A stretch of 64,000 nt of DNA from Bradyrhizobium sp. AZCC 1693 (GTDB lineage Bacteria > Pseudomonadota > Alphaproteobacteria > Rhizobiales > Xanthobacteraceae): the NCBI RefSeq assembly GCF_036924745.1, contig NZ_JAZHSD010000001.1, forward strand, positions 2,852,001-2,916,000, written 5' to 3'. The translations under genes were made by a program, and so were the position numbers. The notes beneath the pieces were generated by a model. That model was not told the origin of the DNA and made no database searches. It saw only the letters and a program-made list of their open reading frames with translations. Each line of letters starts with the position of its first letter. Positions within the stretch are counted from its first letter, which is position 1. Positions 35,290 to 42,945 of this stretch are shown here, one piece after another.

Positions 35290-35399
35290 CGATCTTTCCC
35301 TTGTTCTTTCTGCTCGATTGTGTCGAGCCTTGTATCATGTTGATGAATGAATTGGACAATCATACAATCACTGATCCCTTTCGAATGGAACATCCACAA

Positions 35400-36329
35400 A
35401 TGACCCCGACTGCACAACGGCCCTATCGCGGCGTTTTCCCTGTCGCTCCGACCATCTTCGACGATCGCGGGGATCTCGATCTCGCGGGGCAACGCCGCTG
35501 CATCGATTTCATGATCGACGCCGGCTCCAACGGCCTCTGCATTCTGGCGAACTTCTCCGAGCAGTTCGTGCTGACCGATGTCGAGCGCGAACAGGTGATG
35601 CATGCGGTGCTGGAGCACGTCGCCGGCCGGGTGCCGGTGATCGTGACGACGACGCATTTCGGCTCGCGCATCTGCGCCGAGCGCAGCCGCCAGGCGCAGG
35701 ACGCGGGGGCTGCGATGGTGATGATCATGCCGCCCTATCACGGCGCCACTTTCCGCGTGCCGGAGAAGGCTATTTTCGACTTCTACCGCACCGTGTCTGA
35801 CGCCATCGACATCCCCATCATGATCCAGGATGCGCCGGTTGCCGGGACGCCGCTTTCGGTCGACTTCCTGGCGCGGATGGCGCGGGAAATTCCGAACATC
35901 CGCTATTTCAAGATCGAGGTGCCGATGGCGGCGGCGAAGCTGCGCGACCTCATCGCAGCCGGCGGCGACAGCATCGAAGGGCCCTGGGACGGCGAGGAAG
36001 CCATCACGCTGATGGCCGATCTCGATGCCGGGGCGACCGGCGCCATGACGGGTGGCGGCTATCCGGATGGCATCAGGCAGATCGTCGATCCCTATCTCGC
36101 CGGGCGCCGGGAAGAAGCGATGGCGGCCTATGCGCGCTGGCTGCCGCTGATCAATTACGAGAACCGCCAGTGCGGCTTGCAGGCCGCCAAGATCCTGATG
36201 CAGGAAGGCGGCGTGATCGGCTCGGAAGCGGTTCGTCATCCCCTGCAAAGGGTTCACCCGGCGGCGCGGGCCGGCCTCATTGAAATCGCGCGCCAGCTCG
36301 ATCCGGTGGTGTTGCGCTGGGGACGGTAA
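35400..36329 (+). CDS. Dihydrodipicolinate synthase (DapA/NanA) family protein
   Basis: 309-aa TIM-barrel aldolase/lyase family. GVFPVAPTIFDDRGDLDLAG opens the barrel, and NIRYFKIEVP holds the lysine expected to form the Schiff base. The usual GTTGE motif is replaced by ANFSEQF, so it is not a true DapA; a keto-acid or sugar-acid aldolase/dehydratase role is more likely. Several in-frame starts exist; I use the ATG at 35400 (MTPTAQRPYRG), which gives normal length, while 35343 and 35385 are alternatives. It diverges from the CoA-transferase gene with a short shared promoter region. Confidence 0.75.
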   Translation: MTPTAQRPYRGVFPVAPTIFDDRGDLDLAGQRRCIDFMIDAGSNGLCILANFSEQFVLTDVEREQVMHAVLEHVAGRVPVIVTTTHFGSRICAERSRQAQDAGAAMVMIMPPYHGATFRVPEKAIFDFYRTVSDAIDIPIMIQDAPVAGTPLSVDFLARMAREIPNIRYFKIEVPMAAAKLRDLIAAGGDSIEGPWDGEEAITLMADLDAGATGAMTGGGYPDGIRQIVDPYLAGRREEAMAAYARWLPLINYENRQCGLQAAKILMQEGGVIGSEAVRHPLQRVHPAARAGLIEIARQLDPVVLRWGR

Positions 36330-36414
36330 TCACGCCTTCATGACGGCTGGACGCAAAAGCGCACGGGAACGGAACCTTCGCTTCGATCAAACGTAAAAAT
36401 CGGGGAGGAGCGAC

Positions 36415-36606
36415 ATGACCGAACAACAGACCTTTGCCTTGCTGCTGGGCGAGGCGGCGATGGCCGTTTGGGGCAATATGCCGCGCGACATTCAGGAAGC
36501 GCTATTCGAGACCGCGATGCGCGAGCGGGAGGACCTGCGCCACGGCCTCGCCTGTCTGCTGCATGAGCGGCACCCCAGAACGCAGCATCCGGCCAGGCCC
36601 GCGTGA
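36415..36606 (+). CDS. Small conserved-looking protein of unknown function
   Basis: 63 aa, acidic N-terminal half with a predicted helical segment (LLGEAAMAVWGNMPRDIQEA, LFETAMREREDLRHGL) and a His/Pro-rich tail. The main support is an excellent GGGGAGGAG ribosome site six to seven bases before the ATG. It is convergent with the EEP gene, with nine bases between the stops. No family recognised. Confidence 0.55.
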   Translation: MTEQQTFALLLGEAAMAVWGNMPRDIQEALFETAMREREDLRHGLACLLHERHPRTQHPARPA

Positions 36607-36615
36607 CGCAGACCT

Positions 36616-37287
36616 CTACTGCGGAAACGCGACATCCGCAATCACGGGAAGATGGTCCGAATACGCACAGGCCTTGCGATCGGTCCAGGCCGAGCGGATC
36701 GCCAGATCGCGCGAGGCATAGATCCGGTCCAGCCGCATCATCGGCAACCGGGCGGGAAACGTCCGCAGCCGCGTTCGGACCGGGCAGATCCGCGCCAGCA
36801 CGCCTCTCACCGACTTCACCCAGAACCAGTCATTGAAATCGCCGAGCACGAGCGTCCGCGTCGGCTGCACCAGGTCGGCCAGGGCATGGGCCTGCGCGTG
36901 CCGTTCATGGATGCTCAGGCCGAGGTGGGTGGCAATGACCCTGACCTCCCCGTGACCGGACAATATGCGCGCGGCAATGGCCCTGCGGGGCTCCCGTTCC
37001 TGATACGAGACGTCGGAAATTTTCGGCGGCTCGGCGAAGGGCCAGCGGCTCAACAGCACCTGTCCGTAGTCGCCGTCCTCGGTGACGATCGATCGCGCAT
37101 CGACGCTGTGGTCGCCGACGGCCTTCGCCAGCAGGGCAAAGGGATCATCGGTTCTTCCGCGCGAATCGACCTCCTGCAGCGCCACGACATCAGGCGACCA
37201 GTGGCGGATGATCGAACAAACGCCATCCAGATCGAACTTCGGATTGAGGTGGAAGATGCCGTGCACATTCCACGTCATGATGCGCAT
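36616..37287 (-). CDS. Endonuclease/exonuclease/phosphatase family protein
   Basis: 223 aa from ATG 37287. All EEP landmarks are present: MTWNVHGIF (metal Asn), VVALQEVDSRG (metal Glu), VIATHLGLS, LVLGDFNDWFW (Asp/Asn pair) and YSDHLPVIADV (catalytic His). It follows the phospholipase D-VTT gene by eight bases, a pairing often seen in rhizobia, so both may act on membrane phospholipids or phosphodiesters. A much longer in-frame reading is an artefact of GC-rich DNA. Confidence 0.88.
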   Translation of the reverse strand: MRIMTWNVHGIFHLNPKFDLDGVCSIIRHWSPDVVALQEVDSRGRTDDPFALLAKAVGDHSVDARSIVTEDGDYGQVLLSRWPFAEPPKISDVSYQEREPRRAIAARILSGHGEVRVIATHLGLSIHERHAQAHALADLVQPTRTLVLGDFNDWFWVKSVRGVLARICPVRTRLRTFPARLPMMRLDRIYASRDLAIRSAWTDRKACAYSDHLPVIADVAFPQ

Positions 37288-37295
37288 TGTGGCCG

Positions 37296-39413
37296 TCACG
37301 TTCTTCGTCCCGCCATCCACGTCACCAGGAACTGCACGCCAAGGCACAGCGCGATCCAGGCTGTGACCGCCAGCGCCAGCAGCACCACATTCGTCCATGA
37401 GGCGTTTCTGGCGAGGTCGGCGATCTGCGCGCCGAGCGCGGCCATGACAGCGATCCCCGGCGCCATGCCCAGCACGGTGCCGAGCAGGAAATCGCGCAGG
37501 CTCAGCTTGCTCGCGCCCGCCGCCAAGTTCACGATCGAGAACGGGGCGATCGGCACCATCCGGATCATGGCGACCGCAACCACCCCCTTGCCGATGATGC
37601 GGCCTTGAACCCGCGCGGCCCGGCGCCCGAGCAGCCGCTGCAGGCGCGCCTGGCCCAGCACGCGGCCGATCGAAAACAGCGTGAGCGCGCTGAGCAGCAC
37701 GCCGGCGCCCGCACTGAAGAAACCCATCCACGGCCCCAGCGCCGCTGCCGTGGCGGCAATCAACACCAGCACCGGAAACACCACCAGCCCGCCGACGACG
37801 AAGGCGGCAATCGCGAACAGCGGCGCGAATTGCGACCGCGCGGGTTGCGAAATGACCGAGGAGACAAAGCCGACATCGGTGAAATCGTGCAGCGACGTGT
37901 ACTGCCAGGCCAGCGCGAGGCCGGCGAGCGCCGCGGCCAGGCCGGATACCGCCAAAATGGTTCTTGCCGTCCACATGCGATTGGCGGCGCGGTCGAGGCG
38001 AAGCGGTTCTCTGGGGTCGGCGACCGGCTGCACGACGGTTGCCACGCTGCCGGCTGTTGCGGCCGGGTCGATCGGCTGCAGCGATTTCGCGCCGCCCGCG
38101 TCCGGCAGGCGGTCGAGAAATCCAAACAGGTCGGCTTCGTTGCTTTCGATCTCCCGTTCGTCGACGCCGCAGAAATGCCCGATCAGGCTGCGGCGAAGCC
38201 TGGCGATATATTGGCGATGCGCGCCGGATGTCGCCTCGAAGGCGAGATCGCATTCGGTGTCCGCGCCCATCGAGCGATTGTTGAGGTTGGCCGAACCCAC
38301 GCGCAGGATACGATCGTCGACGATCACCACCTTGCTGTGCACCATGACCGCGGCAGCACGACCCCCATCCCTTGTCACGGGATAGAGAAAACGAACCCGG
38401 TCCATCACGCCTGCCGCCACAAATTGTGCGATGAATCCGCCGCGGCCGCTCTGCATGGCCTGCGATTCGAACCAGGACGAATGCATCTTCGGCGTGATGA
38501 TCAAAACACGAAGCTGTGGCACATCGAGCATCCGCTGCGCCAGCAGGCGCGCGATGTCGGTGGCGCTGGTGAACTGGTTCTCGATATAGATGAGGCGGTC
38601 GGCCGCATTGATGGAGGCCTCGAACAGCCGCGCGACCTCGTTCACGCCGGCTTCGCTTGCGGTTGCGATCTCGGTCCGGGCGATGCCTGCCGTCATTCCG
38701 CGGGATTGCACCGGCACCGAGGCCGGCCAGCGCTCGCCCGTGACGCCAGCGCTTGCTTCGACCGTGCAGCCGGCGGCGCGCCACCTGCTCTCCGCTATTT
38801 CCGTCAAACTGGCCGCCGCTTCGCCATCCACCATGCACTGCACGTCGTGAAACGGCGGATAGGGCTTGCCGTCGGGATCGGTCCGCAGCGGATGATAGGC
38901 GTTGTGTTCGCTGGTGTCCCAGCGCCTTATCGTGAGGTCGAGACCGCCGACGAAGGCGAGCGCGCCGTCGATCACGACGATCTTCTGATGCTGCGCCGAG
39001 CCCAAGGGAAGGCTGGAGTCGAAACAGAAACGAAGCCTGTCGGGCGCTTCCGAGGTGAATTTGGCGACTGAATTCCACTCCCGCTCCGCCGCGTAGAGCG
39101 CCAGGAAATTCCAGCTCAGGATGTTGATCCGCAACTCGGGCTTCGCCTTCAGGAGCGCTTTCAGAAACGCGCCGAGCTCTTCCGGATAACCATCGTCGGC
39201 ATGCCCGGACGGCCCGACAAAGCGGGTCAGGCTGTGGATGTCCCAACCGATGATGTAGACCTGCCGCGTCGCGAGCAGCAGCGCTTCCCGCAAAGCGGCG
39301 AAATACGCGGCCGCGTCATTGAGCATTGCCAGCCGCCCTGCCTTGCACCTTCTCCATACGGTGTCGCCCGGGATGAGGATGGATGAGCTTTGCAGCAGGC
39401 GGCACCTCGGCAA
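37296..39413 (-). CDS. Phospholipase D-family protein fused to a VTT (DedA/SNARE-associated) membrane domain
   Basis: About 705 aa. Two HKD catalytic motifs, SAQHQKIVVIDGALAFVGGL and VMVHSKVVIVDDRILRVGSA with ANLNNRSM, form one PLD active site. After a linker, a membrane part with about six segments (SQFAPLFAIAAFVVGGLVVF, VAMIRMVPIAPFSIVNLAAG) is of the VTT/TMEM64 type. Likely a membrane-bound phospholipase or cardiolipin-type transphosphatidylase. No ATG opens the frame near the homologous start ILIPGDTVWRR; I place it at a TTG (39413), but an upstream start up to 39617 is possible. Confidence 0.82.
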   Translation of the reverse strand: MPRCRLLQSSSILIPGDTVWRRCKAGRLAMLNDAAAYFAALREALLLATRQVYIIGWDIHSLTRFVGPSGHADDGYPEELGAFLKALLKAKPELRINILSWNFLALYAAEREWNSVAKFTSEAPDRLRFCFDSSLPLGSAQHQKIVVIDGALAFVGGLDLTIRRWDTSEHNAYHPLRTDPDGKPYPPFHDVQCMVDGEAAASLTEIAESRWRAAGCTVEASAGVTGERWPASVPVQSRGMTAGIARTEIATASEAGVNEVARLFEASINAADRLIYIENQFTSATDIARLLAQRMLDVPQLRVLIITPKMHSSWFESQAMQSGRGGFIAQFVAAGVMDRVRFLYPVTRDGGRAAAVMVHSKVVIVDDRILRVGSANLNNRSMGADTECDLAFEATSGAHRQYIARLRRSLIGHFCGVDEREIESNEADLFGFLDRLPDAGGAKSLQPIDPAATAGSVATVVQPVADPREPLRLDRAANRMWTARTILAVSGLAAALAGLALAWQYTSLHDFTDVGFVSSVISQPARSQFAPLFAIAAFVVGGLVVFPVLVLIAATAAALGPWMGFFSAGAGVLLSALTLFSIGRVLGQARLQRLLGRRAARVQGRIIGKGVVAVAMIRMVPIAPFSIVNLAAGASKLSLRDFLLGTVLGMAPGIAVMAALGAQIADLARNASWTNVVLLALAVTAWIALCLGVQFLVTWMAGRRT

Positions 39414-39457
39414 GATATGGAAGCATACGGGATCGCGAAACGTATGTTCGCCCGAAA

Positions 39458-39733
39458 TCAACGTTTTGCGGCCGGGCCGGTTCCCCCGACCACAGGCTCG
39501 ATGTAGGTGCTGTGCAGCGATGTCGGCGACTTGAAACCGTCGAACATGATACGGACGGTGCTGCGATAGTGGCCTGAACCGATGATGATCCCTTCCCGGC
39601 CGGCGAGATTTGGGCATCGCCTCGCTCCGAGCGCGCTCAGCCTGACGCGCGTCCGTTCAGGCGGCGGAGACAACTGGTCGGGTAGCCCTTTATGAGATCG
39701 CATTCCCGGACCAAGCGCCTTTGCGGGGCTCAT
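39458..39733 (-). CDS. Small protein, conserved-looking SH3/KOW-like domain
   Basis: 91 aa. The C-terminal two thirds, RVRLSALGARRCPNLAGREG, then GSGHYRSTVRIMFDGFKSPT and LHSTYIEPV, resemble a small rhizobial protein type I have seen before (beta-barrel-like, unnamed). The ATG overlaps the stop of the 48-aa gene by four bases, so the two are probably translated together. No function can be assigned. Confidence 0.5.
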   Translation of the reverse strand: MSPAKALGPGMRSHKGLPDQLSPPPERTRVRLSALGARRCPNLAGREGIIIGSGHYRSTVRIMFDGFKSPTSLHSTYIEPVVGGTGPAAKR

Positions 39734-39876
39734 TTATTGCCCGGCGAGGAAATACGTTCAGTCCCCAATGCCTGGCGGGAAATCCACCGGCGCACCATGC
39801 GATTGACGAAGGGTGGCGCTCCGGAGGCGATCGCGCCCGCCAACCAATGCCTGACGTTTCTTGTCATCGTGAGCAT
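39730..39876 (-). CDS. 48-residue basic small protein with a perfect ribosome site
   Basis: MLTMTRNVRHWLAGAIASGA continuing to PGNK; basic, with one weakly hydrophobic helix. AAAGGAGG stands five bases before the ATG at 39876, close to the ideal Shine-Dalgarno sequence. Its stop overlaps the next ATG (39733). Unrecognised; perhaps membrane-associated or an entry peptide for the 91-aa gene. Confidence 0.5.
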   Translation of the reverse strand: MLTMTRNVRHWLAGAIASGAPPFVNRMVRRWISRQALGTERISSPGNK

Positions 39877-39932
39877 GGTGTCCTCCTTTCCCACCGCGCG
39901 CCTGCCAACGGGACAATTCCGACAATCCTGCC

Positions 39933-41504
39933 CTACACCGAGACCGAGTGTTCGCTGGCGGTCTGCCGGTCCGGCGTGGGCCGCCAATCACGCCACTTCC
40001 GGACCGACCGTGCGCTCGCCGGTTCGATCGCGGCCAACAGCGCGGCGTTGATTTCCGCCATGCGCCCAAGCTTGGCCATACACCTGGCAACCGCGACGAA
40101 TCCGTCCGGCAGAGCCGGTTGCAGCCGCATGAATTCGAGATGCTGGCGCAATGCTTCCTCGTGCTGGCCGAGGCTTTCGCAAACCTGGCCCAGACATTGC
40201 CACGCCTTGGCGGCGTCGGGCCGAACCGTCGTCAGGATCCGGAACAGCCGCTTGGCCGCGGCGAAGTCACCCTTCGCCGCCAGCAACTGGCCCAGCCTGT
40301 GCAACCCGTCGGCGTGTTTCGGCTCAACCTCCAAAATGCGGCGGTAGCCGATCTCCGCATCGGCCGACTGTCCCTTGCGGTGAAGTTCGGTCGCCTGTTG
40401 CAGCAGGTCGGGAATGCACCTGGGATCGATCCGGCCGCCGAGATTCCTGCCACTCCTGGTTTCCAGCACGATGGAGTGGATCTTGCGCTCCTTGCAGCCG
40501 AACGAATATTTGTACGGCTCGTTGCCGCGCAGGAAGTCGTATTCGACAAACCCGCGCTCGATGGCGTGGCGAATGCTGTAGGCATGCAGGATCATGCCCG
40601 CCGGGGGCCCCTCGAACGTCTCGTCGCGTCCGGTCATGTAGAACGAGAACGTCCGCCTGCGCGGCTCCACCAAGGTCGCCAGCGCCGCGACCGGCCGGTC
40701 GCCGTGCCAAAAGGTCGGCAGGTACACCAGACCGGAATGGAAACTGCGCGTCAGCATGTTGCCGTTGGAGCGGATCAGGCTATCGATTCGATCAGCTTTT
40801 CGGGCACGCCACTTCGTGTCCCAGAAGCCCAGCAGGGTCTTGAGGTCCCGATCAAACGTCTCTGATGTGGCGACGGTTATTCTATATTCACTGGACGCTT
40901 CGACCTGCTTCAGGAGACGGCGGATCTTCTGCCGCGTATTGGAGCTGAGCGCGTCGAGATAAGCGTTCCAGTCCTTCGGCAGCGTGGCGTAGGGGCAGAG
41001 ACTGTTGTCGATCCCGTCGGTCTTGATGATCTTGTCGACTGTGGTCGCGTGGAAACTCGCCTTCGGAAAGCAGGCGGTCAGCAGCCGCCACCGCCGCTCG
41101 GATATTCTGACATTGTCGAAATGGAGCCGCGCCCAGTTCATCTGCCTGATGGCGCGGGCAAAGGCCGGAATGACCTTGTGCTCCGCCTCTAACCTGCAGA
41201 TGATGCCGGTATAGTCGGCGCCGAAATTGCCCGCCATCCGGATGTTGCCGAAAACGTCGGATTTCTCGATCGTGGTCTGCATCCGCAACGGAAAGAATGC
41301 GACGTAAGGCAAATCGGCGGCGTCACGCTCTTTCGCGGCCAGGATGAACCATGGTCCCGGGATGCTGGACAGCCAGCCGCTCAGCCATTTCCATGACAGG
41401 AAAATCTGCGCCTCGTCGTCCGCGTCGTAGACCGCGTTCCAGTTGTCCTCGAGCTTGGCCAGCGACGGCAACGTTTCGATGATGTCGATATGCACGGCGG
41501 ACAC
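39933..41504 (-). CDS. GNAT (CelD/FemAB-like) acyltransferase with C-terminal TPR repeats
   Basis: 523 aa. Residues 1 to about 350 form a CelD/BcsL-type double GNAT domain (FLSWKWLSGWLSSIPGPWFI, LSSNTRQKIRRLLKQVEASS, IERGFVEYDFLRGNEPYKYS). Residues about 365-490 hold three TPR units (ELHRKGQSADAEIGYRRILE, HRLGQLLAAKGDFAAAKRLF, CLGQVCESLGQHEEALRQHL). It sits 36 bases downstream of the HlyD-type adaptor gene in the secretion operon. Such domains acylate sugars or amino groups; modification of the secreted repeat proteins or of a surface polysaccharide is possible but unproven. Confidence 0.8.
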   Translation of the reverse strand: MSAVHIDIIETLPSLAKLEDNWNAVYDADDEAQIFLSWKWLSGWLSSIPGPWFILAAKERDAADLPYVAFFPLRMQTTIEKSDVFGNIRMAGNFGADYTGIICRLEAEHKVIPAFARAIRQMNWARLHFDNVRISERRWRLLTACFPKASFHATTVDKIIKTDGIDNSLCPYATLPKDWNAYLDALSSNTRQKIRRLLKQVEASSEYRITVATSETFDRDLKTLLGFWDTKWRARKADRIDSLIRSNGNMLTRSFHSGLVYLPTFWHGDRPVAALATLVEPRRRTFSFYMTGRDETFEGPPAGMILHAYSIRHAIERGFVEYDFLRGNEPYKYSFGCKERKIHSIVLETRSGRNLGGRIDPRCIPDLLQQATELHRKGQSADAEIGYRRILEVEPKHADGLHRLGQLLAAKGDFAAAKRLFRILTTVRPDAAKAWQCLGQVCESLGQHEEALRQHLEFMRLQPALPDGFVAVARCMAKLGRMAEINAALLAAIEPASARSVRKWRDWRPTPDRQTASEHSVSV

Positions 41505-41540
41505 CTTTCCAAAACTTCGTGTTAACTGCTCATTGATCGC

Positions 41541-42905
41541 CTAGCGCTCCCGGAATGCGCGCATCATGCTGTCGTGAATCGGCCTGACGATGTACTGGAA
41601 GAACGTCCGTTCCGACGTCTTGATGTAGACCTCGGCCGGCATCCCGGGCGTCGGGCTGAAGCCCGGAATATTCCTGCTCTCCTCGCTGTTGAGCTTGACG
41701 CGCACGATATAGATGTCGGTTGGTCCCACCTGCTGGGACTTCTTTTCGTCCGCCAGCGTATCGGCCGACAGGTAGATGACGTCGCCGGAGACCATCGGCG
41801 TGATGCGCTGGTTCAGCGCCGTCAGCCGCACCATCGCCGTCTGTCCGTGCTTGACGCTGTCGATATCCTGCGGCCGCAATCGCGCCTCGATGATCAGCTC
41901 GTCCTTCAGCGGCAGAAGCTCCATGATGTTCTTGCCGGCCTCGACCACGCCGCCCTGCGTATGATAGCGCAGCTTCACCACCACGCCGCTCACCGGCGCG
42001 GTGACGCGCACCCGATCGAGCACGCCCTTGGCGCTCAGCATCCGCTCGCGGACGTCGGCCAGCTCGCCGCGGACCTCATGCATCTGCTCGACCGCGGTCT
42101 TGATCGCGGTCTTGCGCACGCCATTGATCTGCTCGACCGCGCGGGCGATGCGTTCCTTGGCATCGCCGATGTCGCCCATGATGCGGCCGACCTCGCCTTC
42201 CAGATTGGCCTTCGACCGCTGCAGCACCATCAGTTCCGGCTTGCGTACCAGCCCAGCCTGCACCAGCTTGTCCTTGGTCGCGATTTCCTCGTCGAGCAGA
42301 ACGATCTGGCGATGGACGGCATCGAGCTGGACCCGGGATCCCCGGATCCGCTCATCCAGCGCGTTGATGCTCTCCTGGATGCTCTTGACGTCGCTGTTGA
42401 GGTTGTTGCGGCGCGCCGTGAACGCCATCTTCTGACTGTCCACGATTTCCCTCACCTCGGAAGAGCTGGCCAGCCAATGGACGATCTCGGGCGGCCACTT
42501 GACATCGTCTTCCTCCTTCATCTCGGCTTGCAGCCTTGCATCGATCGCCGTCAGGCGGATGCGCCGCAGGAACAGCCGCTGCAACTCCGCGCGCGCCGCG
42601 GTGTCGTCAAGCTCGAGTAACAATTGCCCGGCTTCCACCGTGTCGCCTTCGCGCACGTAGATTTCGCGGATCATTCCGCCCTCGAGATGCTGGACGATCT
42701 TGTTCTGTCCGGTAACGACGAACACGCCTGAAGCGACCACGGCGCCGGCGATCGGCGCCATGTTGCCCCAGACACCGAAGCCCATCAGCATCACCGCCAT
42801 GATCAGCGCACCGGCAACGGTTGGCAGCTTGGTCGATCGCGGCAGCGTATCGTACCAGGTGCCCTCTGCTTGCGCGGTGCGGTCCGCAATTTTCCTGTTG
42901 GCCAT
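41541..42905 (-). CDS. prsE: Type I secretion membrane-fusion (HlyD/PrsE family) adaptor
   Basis: 454 aa: short cytoplasmic N-terminus, one membrane segment ([20 protein letters not shown], about 27-46), lipoyl half-motif ([20 protein letters not shown]), a long coiled-coil hairpin (about 150-300) and the second lipoyl/beta-barrel part ([20 protein letters not shown]). It bridges the inner-membrane ABC exporter to an outer-membrane TolC-like protein, which is not encoded in this window. ATG 42905 with GAGGTT upstream. It follows the ABC exporter gene by 40 bases. Confidence 0.92.
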   Translation of the reverse strand: MANRKIADRTAQAEGTWYDTLPRSTKLPTVAGALIMAVMLMGFGVWGNMAPIAGAVVASGVFVVTGQNKIVQHLEGGMIREIYVREGDTVEAGQLLLELDDTAARAELQRLFLRRIRLTAIDARLQAEMKEEDDVKWPPEIVHWLASSSEVREIVDSQKMAFTARRNNLNSDVKSIQESINALDERIRGSRVQLDAVHRQIVLLDEEIATKDKLVQAGLVRKPELMVLQRSKANLEGEVGRIMGDIGDAKERIARAVEQINGVRKTAIKTAVEQMHEVRGELADVRERMLSAKGVLDRVRVTAPVSGVVVKLRYHTQGGVVEAGKNIMELLPLKDELIIEARLRPQDIDSVKHGQTAMVRLTALNQRITPMVSGDVIYLSADTLADEKKSQQVGPTDIYIVRVKLNSEESRNIPGFSPTPGMPAEVYIKTSERTFFQYIVRPIHDSMMRAFRER

Positions 42906-42945
42906 CGCGTAACCTCGTTGCTGTCAAACCGGCCGACGCCCTCGA

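Noticed and set aside
35290..35399. Possible operator TTGTAT...ATACAA and ATCA-TGT-TGAT between the CoA-transferase and DapA-like genes
   Set aside because: The matches are short or widely spaced and could arise by chance; no adjacent regulator gene supports them.
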